Positions 16,528-23,714 of a DNA stretch of 43,674 nucleotides are shown in pieces. The translations under genes and the position numbers were made by a program. The stretch spans positions 1 to 43,674 of the forward strand of contig NZ_SDLT01000042.1 of assembly GCF_004522235.1 (NCBI RefSeq), given 5' to 3'. The notes below the pieces were generated by a model, which searched no databases, was not told where the DNA came from, and worked only from the letters and a program-made list of their open reading frames with translations. The stretch comes from Amycolatopsis nivea. Its GTDB lineage: Bacteria > Actinomycetota > Actinomycetes > Mycobacteriales > Pseudonocardiaceae. Every line of letters starts with the position of its first letter. Positions within the stretch are counted from its first letter, which is position 1.

Positions 16528-17058
16528 GTGAACGACGAGGTTTCGGTCGCCGAGCTGTTGGTGCGCGAAGGACACGAACGACGGATCCCGCCGCCGTCCC
16601 GGTCCAGGTGGCGCATGGTTTCGGTGATGCTCGCGGTGATCGTCGGCTGCGGGGCCGCGGCCATGCTCGTCTCGTACGGGACCACCGCGAACGACGGGGC
16701 CGCCCGGATCACCGAAATGCGCGTGATCGAGATGCCGGACCGCACCGGCGGCGCGGGCGGCGTCGACGAGACCAACCCGCCGACGCCCACCGGCGAGGAG
16801 ACCGAACAGGGCACTGTCGGCGCGGGGGACGCGCCTTCGACCAAGGCGAACGTCAATCCGTTCGGCGAGCACAGCACTGCCGAGCACCCGGCTGATTCCG
16901 CTCCGGCGCGTCCGTCGTCGAGTGAGCGGCCGGAAACGACCGGTCCGACTGGGCCGACTCAGCCGTCGACGAGCACGTCGGCGCCGTCGAGTTCGAGCCA
17001 GCCGGCTTCGTCGAGCAGCCATGAGCCGCCTTGTGTTTTGAACATTATTTGCCTTTAG
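16528..17058 (+). CDS. Single-span membrane protein with a Ser/Thr/Pro-rich outer tail
   Basis: The 176-residue protein has a basic cytoplasmic segment (EGHERRIPPPSRSRWR), one membrane span (about 31-49) and an outer part that becomes almost pure Ser, Pro, Thr and Ala, ending SSSSHEPPCVLNIICL with two Cys. No family is recognised. The GTG at 16528 follows AAAGG. Ser/Pro tails of this type often cross the peptidoglycan or carry glycans. The tandem octamer repeat starts 8 bp past its stop. Confidence 0.6.
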   Translation: MNDEVSVAELLVREGHERRIPPPSRSRWRMVSVMLAVIVGCGAAAMLVSYGTTANDGAARITEMRVIEMPDRTGGAGGVDETNPPTPTGEETEQGTVGAGDAPSTKANVNPFGEHSTAEHPADSAPARPSSSERPETTGPTGPTQPSTSTSAPSSSSQPASSSSHEPPCVLNIICL

Positions 17059-17065
17059 GGGTCTG

Positions 17066-17115
17066 AGCGCGTCAGCGCGTCAGCGCGTCAGCGCGTTACG
17101 CGCGTTACGCGCGTT
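17066..17115. repeat. Short tandem repeat, octamer then nonamer units
   Basis: Four copies of AGCGCGTC (the last as AGCGCGTT) are followed directly by two copies of ACGCGCGTT. It lies just past the stop of the anchored-protein gene. Such tracts change length by slippage. Confidence 0.85.
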
Positions 17116-17183
17116 ACGTGGTGTTGCGGAGGGTTGGGCTGGATCCGCAGGCGGGGGCCGTTGGTGTTTGTGGGGTGATTCGG

Positions 17184-17377
17184 CTCGTCGCCTGGCGGCG
17201 ACATTGCGCCCGTTGGTTGCGTGGGGCACCCCGAAGTTTGATTGTGCTGACGGTTCGGGGGTGCTTGTCAAGGCGGGAAAGATGCCTTGACAAGCACCCC
17301 CGAACCGCAGGGGAGCTTCGTATCGGGGTGCGGGGGAGGTGTGGGTGCCTCGCTCGTTGGGTGTGTCTGCTGCGGTT
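17184..17377. repeat. Mosaic intergenic repeat, module A, copy 1
   Basis: It is nearly identical to 43309-43490. It opens with the small palindrome GTCGCCTGGCGGCGAC. The key part is a perfect hairpin with 24-bp arms (17251-17274 and 17284-17307) around the loop GGGAAAGAT. A tail follows containing GTGCCTCGCTCGTTGGGTG, shared with module B. It lies between convergent genes, where the hairpin could terminate both. It carries no transposase, and I see no flanking duplication. Confidence 0.85.
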
Positions 17378-17382
17378 TTAGG

Positions 17383-17432
17383 GTCGTGAGGGGGGCCCTG
17401 AGGGAATCAGGGGGTGTGAGGGTGGCCCTCAC
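17383..17432. repeat. 55-bp palindrome family, copy at the decarboxylase 3' end
   Basis: GTCGTGAGGGGGGCCCTGAG at the start and GGTGGCCCTCACTG at the end can pair imperfectly around the core GAGGGAATCAGG. The stop codon of the minus-strand decarboxylase (17429-17431) lies inside the right arm. Confidence 0.8.
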
Positions 17433-18859
17433 TGCTCGGGCAGGGTGCGGGCTATAGCGGTTAGGCGGTTGGCCAGTAGGTCGATGTCTGCCTCGGTGGT
17501 GCGGTGGTTGGTGACGCAGGCGCGGACGCAGGCCTGCCCGTTTACCTTGGCTGGGCCCAGCATTGCGGTGCCTTCTTCGTGGAGTCTGGTGAGGAGTTCT
17601 GCGTGTGCTTCGGTGTTGCGGCCGGGCATTCGGACGCAGACTGCGGTGAGCGTGACTGGGTTCATCAACTCCAACCCGGGGGCGGCGGCGATGTGGGCGC
17701 CTAGGCGGGTGGCCAGGGTCAGGCAGCGTTCGGTGACTGTGCGGAAGGTGCCTACGCCGAAGGTGCGCAGGGCAGCCCAGACTTTCAAAGCCTTGAAACT
17801 GCGGGAAAGTTGCGGGCCGTGGTCCATGTAGTCGAGCAGGTGGGCGTCGTCGATTGCGGTGAGGTAGGACGACGACGAGGAGAAGGCGAAGGCGTTGCGC
17901 AGCTTCGCCATGTCCTTGACCAGCAGGGCTCCCGCCTCTAACGGAGCGAAGAGCAGCTTGTGCGGGTCCAGGGTGATGGAGTCTGCCCGGGACAGCGGGA
18001 GCAGTGCGTCGCGGGTTGAATCGGCTAGGACGAAAAGGGCGCCGTATGCGCCGTCTACGTGTAGCCAGAGTTTTTCTTTTTCGCAGAGGTCTGCGATGGG
18101 GCCGATGGGGTCTATCGAGCCGGTGGTGACTGTGCCTGCGGTCGCTACTGCGCAGAACGGTTCTTTTCCGGCGGCGCGGTCTTCGGCGATCGCTCGGGTT
18201 AGCAGGTCGACACGCAGTTGGAAATGGGCGTCGGTGGGGATTGTGCGGACGTTGTCCAGGCCGATTCCTAGCAGGGCGGCGGCCTTGACTACGCTGCGGT
18301 GCGCTTCGTCGGAGGTGTAAAGCACTAGCGGGGCGCGGGATTCTTGGAGACCGCGTTCGCGGAAGTCTGGTATTCGGTCGGCGATGGCGGTAGTGAGCGC
18401 GTCCATTGTGGCTCCGGAACCGCCGTTGGTGAGGATGCCTCCGGAAGCCGGGCCCAGGGCGAAGAGGCCGGCCAGCCAGTCCATGACGGAGCGTTCGATT
18501 ACGTTGGCGGCTGGGGAGATCTGCCACAGATTGCAGTTCTGGTTCAGCACTGCGGCAATTGCTTCGGCGTACGCACCGATGCCGTTTGGCGGACCCTGTA
18601 CGTAGGCGAGGAACCTTGGGTGCGCGATCGTGGTGGTGTAGGGCACGATGCGGTCGACGACGTCGGCGAAGAACGCTTCTACGCCAAGGCCTTCTTCCGG
18701 GAACGGTTCCGCTAACAGTTTAGCCAGCGTTTCCCGGTCCGCGTCGGGGGCGATCGGGCGACTGGTGAGTGAATTTTCGTAGCTGTCGGTGAACCGGGCC
18801 AGAAGTTCGGCGGCTCTGGTCCGTTCGGCGGAATTGAGAATGAGGGAAGTGCCGTCCAT
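17429..18859 (-). CDS. PLP-dependent group II decarboxylase (aromatic-amino-acid decarboxylase type)
   Basis: The 476-residue cytoplasmic enzyme belongs to the group II pyridoxal-phosphate decarboxylases (DDC/GAD/HDC type), which turn amino acids into amines. The PLP-binding Lys301 is in SITLDPHKLLFAPLEAG. ILTNGGSGATMDALTTA is the cofactor phosphate region and LWLHVDGAYG contains the Asp that contacts the ring nitrogen. The substrate (Tyr, Trp, DOPA, Glu or other) is not determined. The ATG at 18859 follows GAGG; an upstream ATG at 18895 lacks a ribosome-binding site. Codon 49 is a rare TTA. The stop codon is contributed by the palindromic repeat at 17383-17432. Confidence 0.85.
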   Translation of the reverse strand: MDGTSLILNSAERTRAAELLARFTDSYENSLTSRPIAPDADRETLAKLLAEPFPEEGLGVEAFFADVVDRIVPYTTTIAHPRFLAYVQGPPNGIGAYAEAIAAVLNQNCNLWQISPAANVIERSVMDWLAGLFALGPASGGILTNGGSGATMDALTTAIADRIPDFRERGLQESRAPLVLYTSDEAHRSVVKAAALLGIGLDNVRTIPTDAHFQLRVDLLTRAIAEDRAAGKEPFCAVATAGTVTTGSIDPIGPIADLCEKEKLWLHVDGAYGALFVLADSTRDALLPLSRADSITLDPHKLLFAPLEAGALLVKDMAKLRNAFAFSSSSSYLTAIDDAHLLDYMDHGPQLSRSFKALKVWAALRTFGVGTFRTVTERCLTLATRLGAHIAAAPGLELMNPVTLTAVCVRMPGRNTEAHAELLTRLHEEGTAMLGPAKVNGQACVRACVTNHRTTEADIDLLANRLTAIARTLPEQ

Positions 18860-19113
18860 GCGCCCTCTTCTGTCCGGAGGTCGTTTGGGGCACAAGGTGT
18901 CATGGTTGAGGTGGTGCGCGAATAGGGCGCGGGAAGAACTGCCCGAACGGTCGGAGAAATCTAGGGCGGCGGGACATGATCACGGGCTGCGGCCGAACGG
19001 CGGTACCGCGAAAGGGTTGTGGGGCAAGGGGTTCGGTCGACCCGATGTCCTGCGGGTGTTGCTGAACAGGCCGATCGAGCCGGGTATCGGAGCCAAGCTC
19101 CCGGACCGGCTGC

Positions 19114-20454
19114 TTACGGCAGCAGGTCTTCCTCGCGCTTCCGGCCGAGGTGGTTGAACAGCAGGTTCAGCACAAAAGCCAGCACGGCGGCGACGGTGAT
19201 CGGGCTGCCGCAGATTGTCCGCAGCCAGGCGGGGAAGTGCTGGAAGAACACCGAGTTGCCGAACCGGTCGAGGCCGAACGCGGGCAGCAAGCCGACGCCG
19301 AGCGCGACCGAGACCACGAAAGCGTTGTGGTTGCCGGAGAAATCGACCTTCTTGAGGGTCTGCACGCCGACCACCCCGACCATCGCGAACATCACCACCG
19401 CGACGCCGCCGACGACCGGTTCCGGGATCGCGGCGATGAACGCGCCGATCTTCGGCACCAGGCCCATCACGACGAGCATGCCGCCGGTTGTCGCGACCAC
19501 CCAGCGGCTGCGGACGCCGGTCATCTGCACCAGTCCGACGTTCTGCGCGAACGCGGTGTCCGGGAAGGAGTTCATAAAACCGCCGAAGATCGCGGACAGG
19601 CCGTCGGTGGCGAGGCCGCGCGAAAGGTCGGCGGGCGTGACCGGACGGCCGGTGATCTCGCCGACCGCGATCAGGTCCGCGGTGGTCTCGGTGAACGACA
19701 CCAGCATCACCACGCACATCGACACCACTGCGGCGACCGGGAACGTCGGCGCTCCGAAGTGGAACGGCGAGGCCAGCCCGAACCAGCTCGCGTCGCCGAC
19801 GCCGGAGAAGTGCGTGCGGCCGAGCGGGATCGCGATCAGGACGCCGGCGATCAGCGCGACCAGCGGGCCGATCTGGCCGAGGAAGCCGCGCAGCACCCGG
19901 GTGAACAGCACCACCAGCGCGATCACGCCGAACGCCAGCCCGAGGTTCGCCGGATCGCCGTAGGACGGGTCGCCGGTGTCGTGGCCGCCGATCATCGCGG
20001 TGCCGGGGCCGAGCAGCGAGATGCCGATGACCAGCAGCAACGTCCCGGACACCAGCGGCGGGAAGAACCGGATCAGCGCGGCGAACGGCCGGGCGATCAG
20101 CAAGCCGAAGACGCCGGAGGCGATCATCGCGCCGTACACCGCGGTGAGGCCGTACTGCGCGGCGATCAGGATCATCGGGTTGACCACGGTGAACGTCGCG
20201 CCCGCGACGACCGGCAGGCGCACGCCGAACAGCCGCCCGATGCCGACCGACTGGACCAAAGTGGCCAGTCCGGCGACGAACAGGTCGGCGTTCACCAGCA
20301 GCGCGATCGACGCGTTGTCCAGGTGCAGCGCACTGCCGATGACCAGCGGCACGGCGATGCAGCCGGTGTACATGATCGCCATGTGCTGCAGTCCGAGCAG
20401 AAGCAGCCGTCCGGCGGGGAGGCCCCGGTCGACCGGGTGCGCGGCGTTGGTCAT
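19114..20454 (-). CDS. NCS2-family xanthine/uracil permease
   Basis: The 446-residue membrane protein (about 14 spans) belongs to the nucleobase:cation symporter 2 family. The family signature appears as FAQNVGLVQMTGVRSRW (Gln-Asn, then Thr-Gly), and SFTETTADLIAVGEI fits the substrate-site helix of the xanthine/uric-acid branch. It most likely imports xanthine or urate with protons. The ATG at 20454 follows AAGGAG. Only 66 bp separate it from the divergent methyltransferase gene. The 254 bp downstream, before the decarboxylase start, contain no visible gene. Confidence 0.88.
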   Translation of the reverse strand: MTNAAHPVDRGLPAGRLLLLGLQHMAIMYTGCIAVPLVIGSALHLDNASIALLVNADLFVAGLATLVQSVGIGRLFGVRLPVVAGATFTVVNPMILIAAQYGLTAVYGAMIASGVFGLLIARPFAALIRFFPPLVSGTLLLVIGISLLGPGTAMIGGHDTGDPSYGDPANLGLAFGVIALVVLFTRVLRGFLGQIGPLVALIAGVLIAIPLGRTHFSGVGDASWFGLASPFHFGAPTFPVAAVVSMCVVMLVSFTETTADLIAVGEITGRPVTPADLSRGLATDGLSAIFGGFMNSFPDTAFAQNVGLVQMTGVRSRWVVATTGGMLVVMGLVPKIGAFIAAIPEPVVGGVAVVMFAMVGVVGVQTLKKVDFSGNHNAFVVSVALGVGLLPAFGLDRFGNSVFFQHFPAWLRTICGSPITVAAVLAFVLNLLFNHLGRKREEDLLP

Positions 20455-20520
20455 GAGCGGCTCCTTCGGTGTGGGTCCCGCCGGATTATCGCTGCACATA
20501 CCGCCGGTTTGTGTGTGACC

Positions 20521-21651
20521 ATGCCAGACATGACTGCACGACCTCCGTTCCGTGCCGATCATGTAGGGAGCCTGCTGCGGCCGGCGGTGCTGCGCGAAGC
20601 GCGGCGCGACCACGCGGCTGGGGAGATCTCCGCCGAACAGCTGCGAGCCGTCGAGGACGACGCGATCCGCGACGTCGTCAAGATGCAGAAGGCGGCCGGG
20701 CTGGAATCGGCGACCGACGGCGAGTTCCGCCGGTCCTCCTGGCACATGGACTTCATCTACGCGCTCGGCGGCGTCTCGCGCAGCGACGAGCGGCTGCACG
20801 TGAAATTCCACAATCTGGCCGGCGACCTGGAGTTCAGCCCGCCGGGGCTGCAGGTCGACGGCAAGGTGCGGCTCGACGAGCCGATCTTCGCCGACCACTT
20901 CGAGTTCCTGAAGGCGCACACCGACCCGGGCATCACGCCGAAGCTGACCATCCCGTCGCCGAGCATGGTCTATTACCGCGGCGGCCGGGCGGCGGTGAGC
21001 GAAACCGTGTACCCGGAGCTGGACGAGTTCTTCACCGACCTCAGCGCGGCGTACGCGGAACAGTTGCGTGCGATGAGCGCGCTGGGCTGCACGTATCTGC
21101 AGCTGGACGACACCAGCCTCGCGTACCTCAACGACCCGAAGCAGCGCGAACTCGTCGCCCGCATGGGCAGCGACCCGGACACCATGCACCTGCGCAACAT
21201 CTCGACGATCAACGCCGCGCTCGCCGGGAAACCGGACGACCTGACCGTGACGACGCACCTGTGCCGCGGCAATTTCCGCTCGTCGTGGGTGGCGTCCGGG
21301 AGCTACGAGTTCGTCGCCGAGGCGCTGTTCGGCGAGCTGGCGGTGGACGGCTTCTTCCTGGAGTACGACGACGAACGCTCCGGCGGGTTCGAGCCGTTGC
21401 GGTTCGTGCCGAAGGGAAAACGGGTCGTGCTCGGGCTCGTGACCAGCAAACGGCCAGAGCTGGAAGACCCGGACGCGCTGGTGCGGCGGATCGAGGAAGC
21501 GTCGCGGTATGTGGACGTGGACCAGCTGTGCCTGTCGCCGCAATGCGGGTTTTCCTCCACGGAGGAGGGAAACGACCTGACCGCCACTGAGCAGTTGCGG
21601 AAGCTGGAGCTGATCGTCTCGACGGCGGAGCGGGTCTGGGGCCGTCCGTGA
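20521..21651 (+). CDS. Cobalamin-independent methionine-synthase-like zinc methyltransferase (YxjG type)
   Basis: The 376-residue enzyme corresponds to the C-terminal catalytic barrel of MetE and is full length for the short YxjG/YxjH group. The opening FRADHVGSLLRP is typical. Zinc ligands are visible as His246 and Cys248 (TTHLCRGNF), Glu281 (FFLEYDDE) and Cys342 (LSPQCGFSS). It probably methylates a thiol such as homocysteine from a donor other than methyl-B12. The ATG at 20521 has no Shine-Dalgarno; a second ATG at 20530 is equally possible. Its TGA overlaps the GTG of the truncated NIPSNAP frame by 3 bp. Confidence 0.82.
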   Translation: MPDMTARPPFRADHVGSLLRPAVLREARRDHAAGEISAEQLRAVEDDAIRDVVKMQKAAGLESATDGEFRRSSWHMDFIYALGGVSRSDERLHVKFHNLAGDLEFSPPGLQVDGKVRLDEPIFADHFEFLKAHTDPGITPKLTIPSPSMVYYRGGRAAVSETVYPELDEFFTDLSAAYAEQLRAMSALGCTYLQLDDTSLAYLNDPKQRELVARMGSDPDTMHLRNISTINAALAGKPDDLTVTTHLCRGNFRSSWVASGSYEFVAEALFGELAVDGFFLEYDDERSGGFEPLRFVPKGKRVVLGLVTSKRPELEDPDALVRRIEEASRYVDVDQLCLSPQCGFSSTEEGNDLTATEQLRKLELIVSTAERVWGRP

Positions 21652-21746
21652 TCACCTGCGTTGTCGACTACGTGATCGACCCGGAGAAGATCGCGGACTT
21701 CGAACGGTTCGCCGCCGAGTGGATGCGCCTCGTGCTGCCGGAGTGA
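21648..21746 (+). pseudogene. Truncated NIPSNAP-family gene (32 residues remaining)
   Basis: The frame starts with GTG at 21648, overlapping the previous stop (GTGA), and reads VITCVVDYVIDPEKIADFER, then FAAEWMRLVLPE and a stop. This matches the first part of NIPSNAP-domain proteins (ITC..YVIDP.K...FE.FA..W..LV), which normally continue for about another 70 residues. The rest is missing; 4 bp after the stop begins the palindromic repeat at 21751. The likely history is loss of the 3' part, perhaps with arrival of the repeat. A functional micropeptide is possible but less likely. Confidence 0.75.
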
Positions 21747-21750
21747 CCAG

Positions 21751-21805
21751 GTCCGTGAGGGGACCCCTGACGGAATCAGATTCCCTCGGGGGTCCCCTCA
21801 CGGAC
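21751..21805. repeat. 55-bp palindrome family, copy between convergent genes
   Basis: GTCCGTGAGGGGACCCC (21751-21767) pairs perfectly with GGGGTCCCCTCACGGAC (21789-21805), and the core GGAATCAGATTCC is also symmetric. The last codons and stop (21798-21806) of the TioE-type gene lie within the right arm. It lies 5 bp past the stop of the NIPSNAP fragment. Confidence 0.92.
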
Positions 21806-22478
21806 GTTCGGCGAGGTAGCGCGACAACTGGGCGGCCCCGTCCAGCATCGCGTGCGCCCGGGCGCTGAGCCGGAAACGCCAGGTACGCAGGGCTTCTTCC
21901 AGCGGCGCGACCCCGCCCGCATGCCGGACCTGCTCCAGTACCGCGGCGATCCGGGCGAGCGGGTAGCCGCCGCGGCGGAGTTGATGCGCGAGGCGGGCGT
22001 CGCGGACTGCGGCGGGTGGGTAGCGGCGGTTTCCGGCTCGGTCGCGGTCCGGTTGGAGGATCCCGGCGGCCTCCCATTTGCGCAGCGTGGCGGGGTGCAC
22101 GGACAGCTGGTGCGCGAGCGCGCCGATCGACGGGACGGTCTCGCGGACGTCCGGCTCCTGGGTCAGGTTCCGCAGCGCGTGTTCGACCTCGGTGAGGGTG
22201 CCGCGGTCGCGCAGCAGTTCGGCGTGGCCCTCGTCGATCAGCTGGAACGCGGTGTCTTCCGAACGCTCATTGACCGCGCGGAGGATCGCTGCCGCGCGGG
22301 CGTGGCCGAAGCCGGGGCGCAGGGCGAGGAAGGCGCGCAACGCTTGCGCGTGGTGTTCGGTGTACGTCCGGTAGCCCTGCGGTCCGCGTTCGGCGGGCGG
22401 GAGGATGCCGTCCTCCTCGTAGTTGCGGACGGCCTGGGTCGACAAGCCGTGCTCGCGGGCGAGGTCCTTCGGACGCAT
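21798..22478 (-). CDS. MerR-type regulator with two HTH domains (TioE family)
   Basis: The 226-residue protein carries two MerR-like DNA-binding segments: DLAREHGLSTQAVRNYEEDG at residues 5-24 and IGALAHQLSVHPATLRKWEA at 118-137. The double arrangement is typical of the TioE group. The ATG at 22478 has a strong GGAGGTGAC ribosome-binding site. Upstream on the minus strand, TTGGCA and TTGAAT are 20 bp apart, a spacer length seen in MerR-controlled promoters. It is divergent from the erythromycin-esterase-like gene, its probable target. The terminal Arg-Pro-stop codons are encoded by the palindromic repeat. Confidence 0.85.
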   Translation of the reverse strand: MRPKDLAREHGLSTQAVRNYEEDGILPPAERGPQGYRTYTEHHAQALRAFLALRPGFGHARAAAILRAVNERSEDTAFQLIDEGHAELLRDRGTLTEVEHALRNLTQEPDVRETVPSIGALAHQLSVHPATLRKWEAAGILQPDRDRAGNRRYPPAAVRDARLAHQLRRGGYPLARIAAVLEQVRHAGGVAPLEEALRTWRFRLSARAHAMLDGAAQLSRYLAERP

Positions 22479-22567
22479 GTCACCTCCGGTTTGAGGGTTT
22501 CCGTGCTATTCAACCAGGTGATTCGCGGAAAAGTGCCAACAGAGAGTTCAACGATACGGTCAAAGCA

Positions 22568-23647
22568 ATGAAGACCTTCGACGACTTCCTCGCCCACCGT
22601 TCGCCGACCCTGCTCGGTCTGGGCGAGCCCACGCACTGGACCGAGGCGTTCCCGTTGTTCCGCAACGAAATCTTCCAGCACCTCGTCCTCGAACACGGCT
22701 ACCGCTCGATCGCGCTGGAGAGCGACTGCCTGGCCGGACGCCTCGTCGACCGCTACGTGACCACCGGCGAGGGCGACCTCGACAAGGTGCTGGCCACCGG
22801 GTTCAGCCACGGTTTCGGAGCGTTCCCCTCCAACCGTGCGCTGGTCGAGTGGATGCGGGCCCACAACGCCGGGCGCGCGCCCGAAGATCAGGTGCACTTC
22901 CACGGCTTCGACGCTCCCCTGGAGATGGCCAGCGCACCCAGCCCGCGCGCGGTGCTCACCGAACTGCATGGCTTCCTGGCCGACCATCTCGACGACGTAC
23001 CGCACGACGTCGCGACCATCGAGCGGCTGGCTGGCGACGACGCGGCTTGGGCGAGCGAAGCGGCGATGTGGGACGGCGCGAAGTCCAAAGGGGACAGTCC
23101 GGACGCGCGTGAGCTGCGGTTAATCGCCGACGACCTCGCGGCCCACTTCGAACGGGCTCGCCCCGCGTTGCCCGCCGGTGGCGATCTGCTCGCCCGGACC
23201 GCGGTCGGGCTCTGCCGCTACCACTCGCTGATGGCCGACACCTCGCCGGAACGGATGGGCCGCCTCGGGGCGCAGCGCGACGCGATGATGGCGGACAACC
23301 TGCTCGCGTTGCCGGGCGCCTTCGTCTCCGCGCACAACCAGCACCTCCAACGGCGCGCGGCCTCGATGATGGGTGCGCAATGGTGGAGCGCGGGCGCGCA
23401 GGTCGCGCACCGGCTCGGTGCCCGGTATGTGTTCATTGCCACCGATTTCGGCTCGTCAGATGGAGTAGAGGACCCCGCGCCGGGGACGCTGCAGGCGTAT
23501 CTCGCCGCGACGGTCCAGGACCGTGAACTGGTCGAAACCGCCGGAATCGACCCCGATCTGCCCGCGCGGACCGGCGACGGACGCGGGTATCTGCCGTTCG
23601 ACGCGGTCGAGGCGGCGGACGCGATCGCGTTCCTGCACCGGGTGTGA
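22568..23647 (+). CDS. Erythromycin esterase family protein
   Basis: The 359-residue protein matches the EreA/EreB-like family. LLGLGEPTHWTEAF contains the Glu-His region of the active site, and HFHGFDAP, AHNQHLQRR and a late YVFIATDFG fill the other conserved positions. EreA-type enzymes hydrolyse the macrolide lactone using an active-site His/Glu; many chromosomal relatives have no proven substrate. It is divergent from a TioE-type regulator, a pairing that suggests induction by a small toxic ligand. The gene contains one TTA codon (23120-23122), so a bldA-like tRNA would be needed. The ATG at 22568 has no clear ribosome-binding site. Confidence 0.82.
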   Translation: MKTFDDFLAHRSPTLLGLGEPTHWTEAFPLFRNEIFQHLVLEHGYRSIALESDCLAGRLVDRYVTTGEGDLDKVLATGFSHGFGAFPSNRALVEWMRAHNAGRAPEDQVHFHGFDAPLEMASAPSPRAVLTELHGFLADHLDDVPHDVATIERLAGDDAAWASEAAMWDGAKSKGDSPDARELRLIADDLAAHFERARPALPAGGDLLARTAVGLCRYHSLMADTSPERMGRLGAQRDAMMADNLLALPGAFVSAHNQHLQRRAASMMGAQWWSAGAQVAHRLGARYVFIATDFGSSDGVEDPAPGTLQAYLAATVQDRELVETAGIDPDLPARTGDGRGYLPFDAVEAADAIAFLHRV

Positions 23648-23714
23648 CCGCCGCTCCTCGACGATCTTGGCCGAGGTGTGCTCAGATGGAGCCCGGGATG
23701 TCGGGAGGAGCGAG

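Noticed and set aside
17184..17377. Module A as an insertion sequence or MITE
   Set aside because: There are no terminal inverted repeats at its ends, no target-site duplication and no transposase frame; the palindrome is internal.
19150..21651. Very long plus-strand open frame opposite the purine permease
   Set aside because: Only its 3' part (from 20521) is a real gene; the earlier part is the antisense of the permease, with low-complexity His/Asp/Arg composition.
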